Part shown: positions 1-8,091 of the stretch, piece after piece
How the letters are laid out: each line of letters opens with the position of its first letter
How positions within the stretch are numbered: position 1 is the stretch's first letter
NCBI GenBank assembly: GCA_015492245.1
Contig: WGFM01000033.1
Coordinates: 1 to 64,000 of the forward strand
Direction: 5' to 3'
From: Deltaproteobacteria bacterium
Lineage (GTDB): Bacteria; Desulfobacterota; GWC2-55-46; DRQE01
Length of the DNA: 64,000 bases
Made by a program: the position numbers and the translations under genes
Notes under the pieces: generated by a model
What the model was told of the DNA's origin: nothing
Database searches by the model: none
What the model saw: the letters and a program-made list of their open reading frames with translations, nothing else

Positions 1-99
1 GATTACGAGCAGGCAGCCAGGGAGATGCTCGACAGCAAATGGGCAAGACAGGTTGGCAGAAGGGCAGAGAAGCTCGCAGAGATGATGAGGAAGGGATGA
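1..99 (+). CDS. Phage endolysin (GH24-type lysozyme), C-terminal fragment
   Basis: The window opens inside this gene; only the last 32 codons and the TGA stop are visible. The visible tail has the pattern LDSKWARQVGRRAEKLAEMM followed by RKG. This closely resembles the C-terminus common in phage GH24-type lysozymes (W-A-R-Q-x-x-x-R-A-x-x-L-A-x-M-M-R-x-G). The enzyme would cut peptidoglycan at the end of the lytic cycle. Its stop overlaps the next start as ATGA, and a holin gene follows two genes on, so this is a lysis cassette. The catalytic domain lies outside the window, so activity cannot be judged. Confidence 0.7.
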   Translation, partial: DYEQAAREMLDSKWARQVGRRAEKLAEMMRKG

Positions 100-293
100 G
101 ACACTCAGGCGTTGAGACGGCAGAGGTAAGGCTCCATGTGATGAGACTGCCCGACGAGGTGCGAAGAGAGATGGGTGGCAGGGTGAGGGACTCGTTACAG
201 TTCGTTCTTGTGTGTATCGAGGAGAAACGCCTCGAGGATGCAAAGGACGAACTCTTTGGCCTAAAGGAACTTTTGAGGAGGTTCGGGCTATGA
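96..293 (+). CDS. Small prophage protein between endolysin and holin
   Basis: A 65-residue product that I do not recognise. The start at 96 overlaps the endolysin stop (ATGA), and its own stop at 291-293 overlaps the holin start (ATGA), so it is a translationally coupled member of the lysis cassette. An upstream in-frame ATG at 39 lies inside the endolysin gene and is less likely. The protein is charged and probably helical, with a C-terminal stretch rich in Lys, Glu and Leu. It has no membrane segment or signal peptide, which argues against an Rz-type spanin. Function unknown. Confidence 0.6.
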   Translation: MRHSGVETAEVRLHVMRLPDEVRREMGGRVRDSLQFVLVCIEEKRLEDAKDELFGLKELLRRFGL

Positions 294-739
294 TAGGCAA
301 ACTGTTCAAGTGGGTTGCAGGGGCAGGCAGTGTGAAAGAGAGATTGGATAGTGTGGGCAACCTTGCAAAGGATATCAGGGTTGCCCTGACTGGTGAGCTC
401 CCGCCAGAGAAGCGTGCAGAACTCGAGGCGAAGCTTGCGGAGATTGAAGGAAAGATACGAGAGGGGCAGATTGAGATAAACAAGATAGAGGCGAGCAGTG
501 GCAAGCTCTACCTTGCAGGGTGGCGACCCTTTGTGGGATGGATGTGCGGGATAGCACTGTTCTGGAACTACATACTGTTCCCCTTCGTGGGGTGGGCAAT
601 GCACGTGTGGATGACAGGGGAGGTAACAGAGATACCGAAGCTGGACACGGGCGATTTGATGGCACTGCTGTTGAGCTTGCTTGGATTTGGTGGAATGAGG
701 AGTTTTGAAAAATTCAAAGGCGTGGAGCACAGGAGGTAG
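290..739 (+). CDS. Phage holin, three-TM type (Holin_3TMs-like)
   Basis: 149 residues. The N-terminal half is a charged helical region (about residues 1-75, rich in Glu and Lys). After it come GWRPFVGWMCGIALFWNYI, a second hydrophobic stretch, and LMALLLSLLGFGGMRSFEK. The GWRPFVGW start of the membrane part and the LLGFGGMRSFEK end resemble the Holin_3TMs family, also found in gene transfer agents. Holins permeabilise the inner membrane so that endolysin reaches the wall. The start at 290 overlaps the upstream stop; an earlier in-frame start at 212 would run far into the upstream gene and is rejected. Confidence 0.75.
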   Translation: MIGKLFKWVAGAGSVKERLDSVGNLAKDIRVALTGELPPEKRAELEAKLAEIEGKIREGQIEINKIEASSGKLYLAGWRPFVGWMCGIALFWNYILFPFVGWAMHVWMTGEVTEIPKLDTGDLMALLLSLLGFGGMRSFEKFKGVEHRR

Positions 740-741
740 AG

Positions 742-1761
742 TCATAGCATATCAATCTCCCTATGGGTCTGTTCTATCTTTATATGGGCATAGTGCCTTA
801 AAGTTACATCAATGGAACTATGCCCCATATACTCGCTTATGAGCCCAATGTCCACTCCCCTTTTCCGCAGGTGAGATCCAAAGGTCTCGCGAAGGACCTG
901 GAGACACACATCTTTAGGATTTATCCCCACCTGCTTGGCTATCAGTTTGAGTTCGCGGTTCAGGTTGTTAACCCGTGGACGCCCGCCCTGTGTCTCGAAG
1001 AACCACTTTTTACCAGGCTTGTGTTGGAGCAGTATCTCTTTGAGTTTAGAATGTAACGGAATTATCCTTTCCTGATGGTCCTTGATGGGGTTTTCGGGCT
1101 TACTGCGGACGATTATATGATTTTCTTTAAAGTTTATGTCCTGCGGCTCAAGGTATCTCAATTCATTCGCCCTGAGTCCAGCGTAATATGCTGTTGCGTA
1201 GATAGGAAACAAGAGCGGGCTTCTTTCCCTTGCTCTATGCAATAGTTTTTCTATCTCCTCGAAACTCAAGGATCTAAATATCTTTCTGGTCGGTTTTACC
1301 TGTTTTACCTTGTTGGCAGGATTTTCTTGTATATATCCTTTTTCTACTGCATAGTTTAGGAGGGCTTTCAATGCCCTCAAGTTTGACCTTGCGCCACCTG
1401 GAGACACACTGTGTCTCGACTTATAGAAGTTCTCCACACAAGCGATGTCTATCTCGTGGACATAGTTAACTCCTTCTTTCTCGCAGTGAGCCAGAAAGAA
1501 CTTTGCTGCCCATGCATACCACTCTTTTGTCCTCTTTCTGTGAACGCGAAAGTTTATATACTCTGTAAATACTTCTATAACAGGCTTATTGACCTGGAGC
1601 AGTTTAGAATTGTGGCGGAATTTTGCCTCACGCAGTTGATATTCGCTCAGAAGAAGTTCAGCTGCCTTGCGCGAAGTTACCCGTAATGACCGTTGCACAG
1701 TGCGCCCGCCTTCTTTGTAGCCTATCCACCAGGTTCTTCCTCGTTTATAGATATACGCCAT
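742..1761 (-). CDS. int: Prophage tyrosine recombinase (integrase)
   Basis: 339 residues from the ATG at 1761 (MAYIYKRGRTWWIGY), the usual start of phage integrases; the frame stays open upstream to 1863 but that part looks non-coding. An N-terminal arm-binding segment and a SAM-like core-binding domain (about 60-160) precede the catalytic domain. Visible catalytic residues are Arg in AYYAGLRANEL, a candidate Lys in VRSKPENP, the second Arg in QVLRETFGSHL, His in MGHSS and Tyr in RHYAH. The first box II residue, normally His in HxLR, is Gln here. The gene is clearly richer in AT than its neighbours and sits directly beside tRNA-Arg, consistent with a prophage integrated at the tRNA 3' end. 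It lies 2 nt beyond, and convergent with, the holin gene. Confidence 0.9.
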   Translation of the reverse strand: MAYIYKRGRTWWIGYKEGGRTVQRSLRVTSRKAAELLLSEYQLREAKFRHNSKLLQVNKPVIEVFTEYINFRVHRKRTKEWYAWAAKFFLAHCEKEGVNYVHEIDIACVENFYKSRHSVSPGGARSNLRALKALLNYAVEKGYIQENPANKVKQVKPTRKIFRSLSFEEIEKLLHRARERSPLLFPIYATAYYAGLRANELRYLEPQDINFKENHIIVRSKPENPIKDHQERIIPLHSKLKEILLQHKPGKKWFFETQGGRPRVNNLNRELKLIAKQVGINPKDVCLQVLRETFGSHLRKRGVDIGLISEYMGHSSIDVTLRHYAHIKIEQTHREIDML

Positions 1762-1861
1762 TGCCAGTGTAAGTATATTGTAAGTCAAAAAGGGAAAATA
1801 GGGGCAATTTAGGGCAAATATAAACAAATAACGGCATGATGTCAAGAGCCATGTTGCAAAC

Positions 1862-1904
1862 AAAAAACCCTTGATATTGTTGCATTTTTTAGCAATATCA
1901 AGGG
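1862..1904 (-). terminator. Intrinsic terminator after tRNA-Arg
   Basis: A 12-bp perfect stem (CCCTTGATATTG at 1868-1879, complement at 1893-1904) followed on the minus strand by a run of T (read as A at 1862-1867 on the plus strand). It lies between the tRNA 3' end and the integrase start, so it should end the tRNA transcript and insulate the integrase from it. Confidence 0.8.
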
Positions 1905-1913
1905 TCTGACAAA

Positions 1914-1990
1914 TGGTGCCCCCGAGAGGACTCGAACCTCCGACACACGGATTAGGAATCCGTTGCTCTATCCTGCTGAGCTACGGGGGC
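1914..1990 (-). tRNA. tRNA-Arg (anticodon CCT), CCA encoded
   Basis: Read on the minus strand the sequence starts GCCCCCGTAG and ends GGGGGCACCA, giving a seven-pair acceptor stem. The anticodon arm is ACGGA-TTCCTAA-TCCGT, so the anticodon is CCT and the tRNA reads AGG. The T arm GGTTCGAGTCC is standard. AGG is a frequent Arg codon in the host genes here. The prophage integrase lies just beyond the 3' end, which makes this tRNA the probable attachment site. Confidence 0.95.
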
Positions 1991-2004
1991 AGGCATCTCT
2001 AAGA

Positions 2005-2033
2005 ATTATAGGAATTATTACATTTCCTGTCAA
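2005..2033 (-). promoter_or_regulatory. Consensus sigma-70 promoter for tRNA-Arg
   Basis: On the minus strand TTGACA (2028-2033) and TATAAT (2005-2010) are separated by exactly 17 nt, a perfect match to the consensus, with the tRNA 5' end at 1990. A strong constitutive promoter is typical for a stable RNA. Confidence 0.85.
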
Positions 2034-2097
2034 CAGGTTTGTCCTGTCTGTTTGGGGGTACATGGGCTGAGTCGCCCCAATGGATAGAGGATTTCCT

Positions 2098-2127
2098 TTG
2101 ACACCACCACAGGCTTTGTGGTATCTT
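2098..2127 (+). promoter_or_regulatory. Promoter of the cobalamin operon
   Basis: TTGACA at 2098-2103, an 18-nt spacer and TATCTT at 2122-2127. It lies just upstream of the cobalamin riboswitch and is the only good promoter match found between the tRNA and the first cob gene. Confidence 0.6.
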
Positions 2128-2149
2128 TTCTCTGGATTTTCAGGTTTTT

Positions 2150-2335
2150 CTTATCGAGGCCATCTGGTTCCCTTGGGAGGGATTGAAGGGGAATCCCGTG
2201 TAAATCGGGAGCGGGCCCGCCACTGTAACCGGGGACGAACACCGCTACGATGCCACTGGGTGCGTGTTGAAAAAAACACCCGGGAAGGCGCGGTAAGTAG
2301 GACGAACCGGAAGCCAGGAGACCTGCCAGATGGCC
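2150..2335 (+). promoter_or_regulatory. Cobalamin (B12) riboswitch
   Basis: The leader carries the hallmarks of the cobalamin riboswitch class: a stem region ending GGGAATC near 2190, the conserved core GCCCGCCACTGTAA (2213-2226), and the B12 box AAGCCAGGAGACCTGCC (2311-2327). B12 binding normally shuts off downstream expression by termination or by hiding the ribosome site. The stretch 2336-2483 would be the expression platform. It holds a 7-bp hairpin (CATTTCT 2359-2365 with AGAAATG 2376-2382) and a 12-nt palindrome TGCCTGCAGGCA (2389-2400). No clear T-run terminator was seen, so control at translation is possible. Outer boundaries are approximate. Confidence 0.93.
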
Positions 2336-2483
2336 AGAGAGATGAAAAAAAGCTGTTCCATTTCTTCGAGGAACGAGAAATGGGAGGATGCCTGCAGGCA
2401 TGCCTGCTCAAGCCTTCTACTTGTCTCATGCCATACCCACAGGTTCCTTCCATGTTCTCAATATCCTTTGTGGATAGACTCTT

Positions 2484-4031
2484 ATGGGAAAAGATTGCAG
2501 ATGCATAATGGTCCAGGGAACTGGCTCAAGTGTTGGAAAGTCCATCATCGTGGCAGCCCTGTGCCGTATATTCAGGGAAGATGGGTTCAGGGTGGCCCCT
2601 TTCAAGCCACAGAACATGTCCCTCAACTCCTTCGTTACAGCCGCAGGGGGTGAGGTATCAAGGGCACAGGCGGTGCAGGCAGAGGCCGCAGGAGTAGAGC
2701 TTACCACGGACATGAACCCCATACTGCTCAAGCCTATGAGGGACAGGGGCTCACAGGTCATAGTGCACGGAAGGGTCTACGGGGTGATGGATGCAAGAAA
2801 GTTTCAGAGTTTCAAGAAGGTGGCAAGGGGGTTTGTCATTGAAAGCTTCAGGAGGCTTGCAGAAGACCATGAGATAATCGTCATAGAGGGCGCGGGCTCT
2901 CCGGCAGAGATAAACCTGAGGGAAGATGACATCGCCAACATGGGCACGGCACACATGACCGATGCACCGGTGGTGCTTGCGGGAGACATAGACAGAGGCG
3001 GCGTGTTCGCCTCCATTGTGGGAACACTCGAGCTTCTTTCACCACAGGATAGACAGAAAATAAAGGGATTCATCATAAATAAGTTCAGGGGAGACATAAC
3101 CCTTCTTGCCCCGGGGCTTGAGTTCCTCCAGAAGAGGACAGGGCTTCCGGTAATAGGTGTTGTGCCATTTCTTGATGATATATACATACAGGAAGAAGAT
3201 GGGGTGAACCTGAAGGAGAGGCAGAGAGAGGGTGGCACCGTGGAGGTTGCCGTAATACAGCTGCCACATCTATCCAACTCCACAGACTTTGAGCCCTTCA
3301 CCCTTGAAGATGATGTAACATTGAGGTATGTGAGGCCCGGCATGCCCATAGGAAGGGCTGACATACTCATAATACCCGGCACAAAGAACACCATAGAGGA
3401 CTTGAGATACCTCAAAGAGAGGGGCTACCCCAATGAGATACAGGCCCACATAGAGCGGGGTGGCATACTCATGGGCATATGTGGAGGATTTCAGATGCTG
3501 GGCAGAACCATCGAGGACCCCTACATGGTGGAAGAAGGCGGCAGAGAAGAAGGCCTCGGATACCTGCCCATGGAGACACGCCTTGAGCCAGAAAAACTCA
3601 CCCAGAGGGTGAAGGCCCGTGTGGCAGGTAGCCTCGTTGCAGAAACTGACATGGAGATAACAGGCTATGAGATACATGCAGGCAGGAGCACAACTGCTAC
3701 AGCTCTGCCCCCGCCATTTGTTATCTACAGAAGGGGTAGTAAAGATGTTAACATACCCGATGGATGCATCAGTAAGGACGGCAGGATATGGGGCACATAC
3801 ATACATGGCATATTCGACAATACACGCTTTAGAAGGGCCCTCATAGAGAGGGTAAAAAAGGGCAGGGGACTTTCAACAGCTGGTGATACACCTGAGATGG
3901 ACTATAAGGCAAGGAGCGAAGAATCTTACAGAAGGCTTGCAGGGTGTGTAAGAGACAGCCTCGATATGGAGCTCATCTACCAGATGATGGGGCTACATAC
4001 ATCGAGCATCGGGGCAGGAGTAGAGAGATGA
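2484..4031 (+). CDS. cbiP/cobQ: Adenosylcobyric acid synthase (glutamine-hydrolysing)
   Basis: 515 residues, the usual length. It amidates four carboxylates of adenosylcobyrinic acid a,c-diamide using glutamine and ATP. The N-terminal dethiobiotin-synthetase-like domain shows the nucleotide loop MVQGTGSSVGKS and PFKPQNMSLNS. The C-terminal class I glutaminase domain has the nucleophile Cys in GGILMGICGGFQML and a catalytic His in YIHGIFDN. It is first in the operon, directly under the riboswitch. The start at 2484 has no strong ribosome site; a Met nine codons in (2508) is the alternative. Its stop overlaps the next start as ATGA. Confidence 0.95.
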   Translation: MGKDCRCIMVQGTGSSVGKSIIVAALCRIFREDGFRVAPFKPQNMSLNSFVTAAGGEVSRAQAVQAEAAGVELTTDMNPILLKPMRDRGSQVIVHGRVYGVMDARKFQSFKKVARGFVIESFRRLAEDHEIIVIEGAGSPAEINLREDDIANMGTAHMTDAPVVLAGDIDRGGVFASIVGTLELLSPQDRQKIKGFIINKFRGDITLLAPGLEFLQKRTGLPVIGVVPFLDDIYIQEEDGVNLKERQREGGTVEVAVIQLPHLSNSTDFEPFTLEDDVTLRYVRPGMPIGRADILIIPGTKNTIEDLRYLKERGYPNEIQAHIERGGILMGICGGFQMLGRTIEDPYMVEEGGREEGLGYLPMETRLEPEKLTQRVKARVAGSLVAETDMEITGYEIHAGRSTTATALPPPFVIYRRGSKDVNIPDGCISKDGRIWGTYIHGIFDNTRFRRALIERVKKGRGLSTAGDTPEMDYKARSEESYRRLAGCVRDSLDMELIYQMMGLHTSSIGAGVER

Positions 4032-5026
4032 AAAAGAAGGGAGTGCTTCTTGTCGCCCATGGAAGCAGAAGAGAGGAGGCTAACCAGGAACTCCTCGGCC
4101 AGCTCGAAAGGCTCCGCCGTTACTACCAGACCTCTCTCATAGAGGCGGGCTTCATGGAGCTTGCCCAACCTGGTATAGACGAGGCAGTTAAGAGACTTGT
4201 GGACCAAGGGGCAGAAGAGATCGTGGTGTTGCCATTTTTTCTCTTCAGGGGTATGCACACAACAAGGGATATTCCCCAGATGGTAAGAGAGTCTGTGGCC
4301 AGACACGATGGCACCATGGCCGTAAGACTCCTGAAGCCTGTGGGAACCCACCCCCTCATATTCGATATACTGAGAGAAGAACTCTCCGGTGAGCTCGCCA
4401 CCCCTTCCACCATAAAAGATGTTCCACCCCACCGTATAGAGGAAGAGAGCATGACAATAATAGATGGATACATAGAGGGCTTCGAGATACCAGAGGATGT
4501 AAGGGCTGTGGTAAAGAGGGTTGTGCACACAACAGGGGATTTCGAGTATGTAAAGAGCCTTGTGTTCGGTGGAGAAGCTGTTGAAAAGGGGATAGAGGCA
4601 TTGCGCAGGGGGGTAGGCATATATACCGATGTAACGATGGTCAAAAGTGGTATAAACAAGAGATACGGGCACAGGGTGGTCTGCGTGCTCAACGAAGAGG
4701 GTGTAAGAGAGATGGCAGAGCGTGAGGGCATAACAAGGGCTGCGGCATCCATTATAAGCCTCTCGGAAAGACTCGATGGCAGTGTGGTTGCCATAGGCAA
4801 TGCACCAACCGCATTGTTGAAACTCGTGAACATGGTAAAGGAAGGCAGAGTAAGGCCCGCACTCGTCGTTGCCACCCCTGTGGGGTTTGTAAACGCAAGG
4901 GAGGCAAAGCTATACCTTGAGACCCTTGAGTCTACCCCTTACATAACAAATCGTGGCTTCAAGGGTGGAAGCACAGTGGCTGCCGCCATAGTGAATGCAC
5001 TGATAAAGATGGCATTCGAAAGATAA
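4028..5026 (+). CDS. cbiX-cbiC: CbiX-CbiC fusion: cobaltochelatase and precorrin-8X methylmutase
   Basis: 332 residues from the ATG at 4028, which overlaps the cobQ stop. Residues about 1-120 are a CbiX-type sirohydrochlorin cobaltochelatase (GVLLVAHGSRREEANQ, then IVVLPFFLFRGMHTTRDIP with metal-binding His residues). It inserts cobalt into the ring at the start of the anaerobic pathway. Residues about 130-332 are CbiC (cobalt-precorrin-8 methylmutase), with DVTMVKSGINKR and a terminal FKGGSTVAAAIVNA typical of the family. CbiC moves the C11 methyl to C12 to give cobyrinic acid. The fusion joins an early and a late step of one pathway. Reading through both domains is continuous, with no frameshift. 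Confidence 0.93.
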   Translation: MKKKGVLLVAHGSRREEANQELLGQLERLRRYYQTSLIEAGFMELAQPGIDEAVKRLVDQGAEEIVVLPFFLFRGMHTTRDIPQMVRESVARHDGTMAVRLLKPVGTHPLIFDILREELSGELATPSTIKDVPPHRIEEESMTIIDGYIEGFEIPEDVRAVVKRVVHTTGDFEYVKSLVFGGEAVEKGIEALRRGVGIYTDVTMVKSGINKRYGHRVVCVLNEEGVREMAEREGITRAAASIISLSERLDGSVVAIGNAPTALLKLVNMVKEGRVRPALVVATPVGFVNAREAKLYLETLESTPYITNRGFKGGSTVAAAIVNALIKMAFER

Positions 5027-5051
5027 AAAAACCATAAGGAGGTACCGGCTT

Positions 5052-5231
5052 ATGAGAGAAGAGGCAAGAAGAGGAGAGAGGAGTATCTATCTCGTGGTGT
5101 TGCTCTCGGTGGTTGTGCTCCTCTGTGCATTTGCGATGATACTTATCGTATATGGTGTGGACTCCATCGCACCTGGTGTGCACGATGCCTACCATGACTT
5201 CAGGCACACCATCGGTATGCCATGCCATTGA
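5052..5231 (+). CDS. cbtB: CbtB-like cobalt uptake subunit
   Basis: A 59-residue protein with one membrane helix (about residues 12-35, YLVVLLSVVVLLCAFAMILI). It ends HDAYHDFRHTIGMPCH, the His-rich terminal signature of the CbtB family, which occurs under B12 riboswitches and is predicted to help cobalt uptake. A ribosome site AAGGAGGT lies 6 nt upstream. It follows cbiX-cbiC by 25 nt and precedes another small membrane protein. A canonical CbtA partner is not evident. Confidence 0.85.
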   Translation: MREEARRGERSIYLVVLLSVVVLLCAFAMILIVYGVDSIAPGVHDAYHDFRHTIGMPCH

Positions 5232-5255
5232 GACCCTTACAAGGAGGTATGAAGG

Positions 5256-5666
5256 ATGAGACTCAAAGACGGACTTGTAGCAGGACTTGTGGGGGGTACC
5301 CTGTGGGGTATACTCTCCATGGCCGTAAATGGCATGACAGGCATATTCCCCTTCGAGCATCCCTTTTTCTATAACCTTGTTATGTTTGCAACAGGTGGTG
5401 CCCTGTTCGGTATCGTTACAGGCGCCCTTTTTGTTGCATCCAGGGCCGTGTTACCACTGGATTCTGCCATCCTCAGGGCAACGATCGTGAGTGTGTTCGT
5501 ATGGATGGTCTTAAGGGGTGGGGGGCTCGTGCTCTCTTACATGAACCCCTACAGGTATCATGCCGTGTTTGTGGAGGCCCTCCAGGGGCTTGCACTCTCG
5601 GTGTTCCTCGGGATTATTGTGGGTATGGCAGTAAGGTTCAAAGAGAGAAGTGTTATTACAACCTGA
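5256..5666 (+). CDS. Small integral membrane protein in the cobalamin operon
   Basis: 136 residues with about four hydrophobic helices (near residues 5-27, 38-62, 72-94 and 108-127). AAGGAGG sits 8 nt before the ATG at 5256. Its position straight after cbtB suggests a partner in cobalt transport. However, it lacks the length and His pattern I would expect of CbtA, so I do not name it. The gene ends inside the first codons of cbiD, consistent with coupled translation. Confidence 0.65.
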   Translation: MRLKDGLVAGLVGGTLWGILSMAVNGMTGIFPFEHPFFYNLVMFATGGALFGIVTGALFVASRAVLPLDSAILRATIVSVFVWMVLRGGGLVLSYMNPYRYHAVFVEALQGLALSVFLGIIVGMAVRFKERSVITT

Positions 5667-6762
5667 AACAAATGGGGACATGTCTTATTCTGTGGCATAT
5701 ACCACCGGCACATATACGGCAGGAGCTGTGAAGGCCGCGCTCCTTGCACTCCTTGAGGGGATAAGCCCTGTGGAGGTGAGCGTGAGGCTGCCACAGGGTG
5801 GTGTGGCAGAGATACCCGTCAGAAGTGTTAGCATACATGAGGGTGTGGCTCGATGCAGCGTGGTCAAGAAATCAGTCGAGAATGAAGACCTCACCCACAA
5901 CCTCGAAATCGTGGCAACTGTCTCTTTAAGGGAAGATGGAGGGATAGTCATAAAGGCAGGCGAGGGGATAGGGGTTGTAAGAAAGAGGGGACTGCCTGTG
6001 CCCCCAGGAAGCCCGGCAATAAACCCCACACCAAGGCGCATGATAATAGAGACCATACGGGAGCTTACAAAGAGAGGGGTGGATGTTGTCATATCCGCAC
6101 CCGGGGGTAAGGAGATAGCAGGGCGCACATGGAACCCCAGGCTCGGCATAGAAGGGGGTATATCCATAATAGGCACCACAGGTATGATGAGGCCCAAGTC
6201 TGCCCCTGCATTCAAGGAGAGCATACTGGCACAGCTCAGGGTTGTTGAAGAAGAGGGCGCAGAGGAACTCATAATAACCCCTGGCAATATAAGTGAACAG
6301 GCAGTGCTCACCCTCTTTCCCCATAAGGTTACAGGCGAGATGGTCCTTCAGGCAGGGGACTTCCTGGGATTCTCTCTCAGGGAGGCATCAAAGAGGGTGG
6401 GAAGGATTATCGTTGCAGGCCATCCTGCAAAGCTTGCAAAGCTCATAGAGGGTTACTTTCAGACCCATTACAGCCGTTCGCCCCATGCAAAGAAGATGGT
6501 GCTCCAGTTCCTGAAAAAGAGGGTCGACAGTAAGAGGTTTGGTGCCCTCATGGAGCTACCCACTGTGGATGGCATAATACAGGCATTGAAGAAAGACTCC
6601 CTCCTACGGCCATTCGATGAGCTGGCAGAACTTATAGAAGTCAAGATAAAAGACTATATTGGTAGAACCAGGCCTGTGCCCATATTGTTGTTCGACATGG
6701 AGAGGGCCCTTATAGGGTTATCGAGGTCTGCAAGGCTATGGATAGGGAAAGACTCTACATAG
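5650..6762 (+). CDS. cbiD: Cobalt-precorrin-5B C1-methyltransferase
   Basis: 370 residues from a GTG at 5650; a start at the ATG at 5680 is equally possible because neither has a strong ribosome site. CbiD methylates C1 of the corrin ring using SAM. The N-terminal YTTGTYTAGAVKAALLALL is the family signature, followed by ETIRELTKRGVDVVISAPGG and ISIIGTTGMMRPKS. It overlaps the membrane-protein gene by 17 nt and cbiE by 25 nt. Confidence 0.95.
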   Translation: MLLQPETNGDMSYSVAYTTGTYTAGAVKAALLALLEGISPVEVSVRLPQGGVAEIPVRSVSIHEGVARCSVVKKSVENEDLTHNLEIVATVSLREDGGIVIKAGEGIGVVRKRGLPVPPGSPAINPTPRRMIIETIRELTKRGVDVVISAPGGKEIAGRTWNPRLGIEGGISIIGTTGMMRPKSAPAFKESILAQLRVVEEEGAEELIITPGNISEQAVLTLFPHKVTGEMVLQAGDFLGFSLREASKRVGRIIVAGHPAKLAKLIEGYFQTHYSRSPHAKKMVLQFLKKRVDSKRFGALMELPTVDGIIQALKKDSLLRPFDELAELIEVKIKDYIGRTRPVPILLFDMERALIGLSRSARLWIGKDST

Positions 6763-7385
6763 TGGGCTGTGGCCCTGGGACACCTGATATGCTCACCATG
6801 AGGGCAAGGTCTATTATAGAACAGGCCACGGTCTGTGTGGGGGCAGAGAGGCTCCTTGAAGAGCTGGTGGACAGGGTGGGTGGTAAAAAGGTCCTGCCCC
6901 TTAGGGGCAACTACTCAGAGGTGCTCAAAGAGGCAGAACTTCTGTGGAAAGAGGGTGAGAGGGTGGTGTTCCTGGTCTCTGGAGACCCCCTTCTCTACAG
7001 CCTCGGCACGATGGTGATAGAGCGGTTCGGTAGAGACCATTGCGATGTCGTGCCAGGGATAAGCTCTGTCCAGTATGCCTTTGCAAGGCTTAAAGAGAGC
7101 TGGAATGGCTACATGGTGGTAAGCCTTCACGGTGGTAGAGGGGTAGATGTAAGAAGGCTCTTCGAAGAGGGCAGAAACCTTGCGATACTGCTCGATGCAG
7201 GGTGTAGCCTTGAGTCTATCAGGGCCATGCTCGAAGGGCTCGACCTCAGTGGCTACAGATTCTTTATGGCCGCCAACCTCTCTCTGCCTGATGAAAGGGT
7301 TGAAGAGATAGGCCTTGATGAGTTCCATAAAGGGGATATACCTTCTCTGAGCATACTCATAGCAGGAAGGAATAAGGATGGGTAG
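6738..7385 (+). CDS. cbiE: Cobalt-precorrin-7 C5-methyltransferase
   Basis: 215 residues, a member of the SAM-dependent tetrapyrrole methylase fold. Motifs are YIVGCGPGTPDMLTMRA at the N-terminus, FLVSGDPLLYSLG, and VVPGISSVQYAFARL. It methylates C5 in the anaerobic pathway. In many genomes CbiE is fused to or followed by CbiT, which adds the C15 methyl and decarboxylates. Here the protein ends after the CbiE domain and no cbiT is in the window. Confidence 0.92.
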   Translation: MDRERLYIVGCGPGTPDMLTMRARSIIEQATVCVGAERLLEELVDRVGGKKVLPLRGNYSEVLKEAELLWKEGERVVFLVSGDPLLYSLGTMVIERFGRDHCDVVPGISSVQYAFARLKESWNGYMVVSLHGGRGVDVRRLFEEGRNLAILLDAGCSLESIRAMLEGLDLSGYRFFMAANLSLPDERVEEIGLDEFHKGDIPSLSILIAGRNKDG

Positions 7386-8091
7386 GTTCTTCGGCGTGGG
7401 GCTTGGCCCCGGAGAGGCAGAGCTTGTAACACTCAGGGCATACAGGGTATTGCAGGCCGTGGATGTAATCTTCGTGCCCAGGGCAGAGGGCAGCCCCGAT
7501 GCCGCAGCAGAGAGAATCCTGGCTGCACTGGACATGGATAGCGGGAAGTTCTATCCTGTAAGTTTTCCCATGACAGGCGATGAAGCCACACTACAGGAGA
7601 GATACCGCCACACAGCACAGTGTATACTCAAAAGGCTTGGGGATGGAGATGTGGCATATGTAACCATAGGAGACCCCCTTCTTTACAGCACATACATATA
7701 TCTTCTCGATGCACTCTGTTCCCTTTCATCGGGGATTGAGATGGAGACCGTCCCCGGGATAACATCCTACAGTGCCGTGGCAGCAAGGTTCAACTATTCT
7801 CTTGCCGAAAGGTCAGAGCGTGTCTGCATATACCCTGCAACAGGCAAGATGGATGAGCTCGAAAGGGTCTTACTCTCTAACCATACCACCGTTATAATGA
7901 AGGCAGGCCGATGGCTTGAGGATATAATGGCGGTTATTGAAAGGCTGGGGCTTACTGGCAACACAGTGTTTGCAAGCCGCCTTGGGCTTGAAGGGGAGAG
8001 GCTGATGGACTTTAGGAGAGAGCCCTTCATCCAGAGTGCCAGACCAGAGGGCTATCTTTCCACCATAATAGTAAGGAGGAAGCGGGGTTGA
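7378..8091 (+). CDS. cbiL: Cobalt-precorrin-2 C20-methyltransferase
   Basis: 237 residues. FFGVGLGPGEAELVTLRA opens the methylase fold, then VAYVTIGDPLLYSTYIYL and VPGITSYSAVAARF mark the SAM and substrate clefts; the YSTY stretch after GDP is typical of the C20 methylases (CbiL/CobI). It acts on the ring just after cobalt insertion by CbiX. It overlaps cbiE by 8 nt and the TTG start of cbiF by 4 nt. Confidence 0.93.
   Translation: MGRFFGVGLGPGEAELVTLRAYRVLQAVDVIFVPRAEGSPDAAAERILAALDMDSGKFYPVSFPMTGDEATLQERYRHTAQCILKRLGDGDVAYVTIGDPLLYSTYIYLLDALCSLSSGIEMETVPGITSYSAVAARFNYSLAERSERVCIYPATGKMDELERVLLSNHTTVIMKAGRWLEDIMAVIERLGLTGNTVFASRLGLEGERLMDFRREPFIQSARPEGYLSTIIVRRKRG

Noticed and set aside
5256-5666. 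CbtA assignment for the membrane protein after cbtB
   Set aside because: Too short and without the conserved pattern I would expect; left unnamed.
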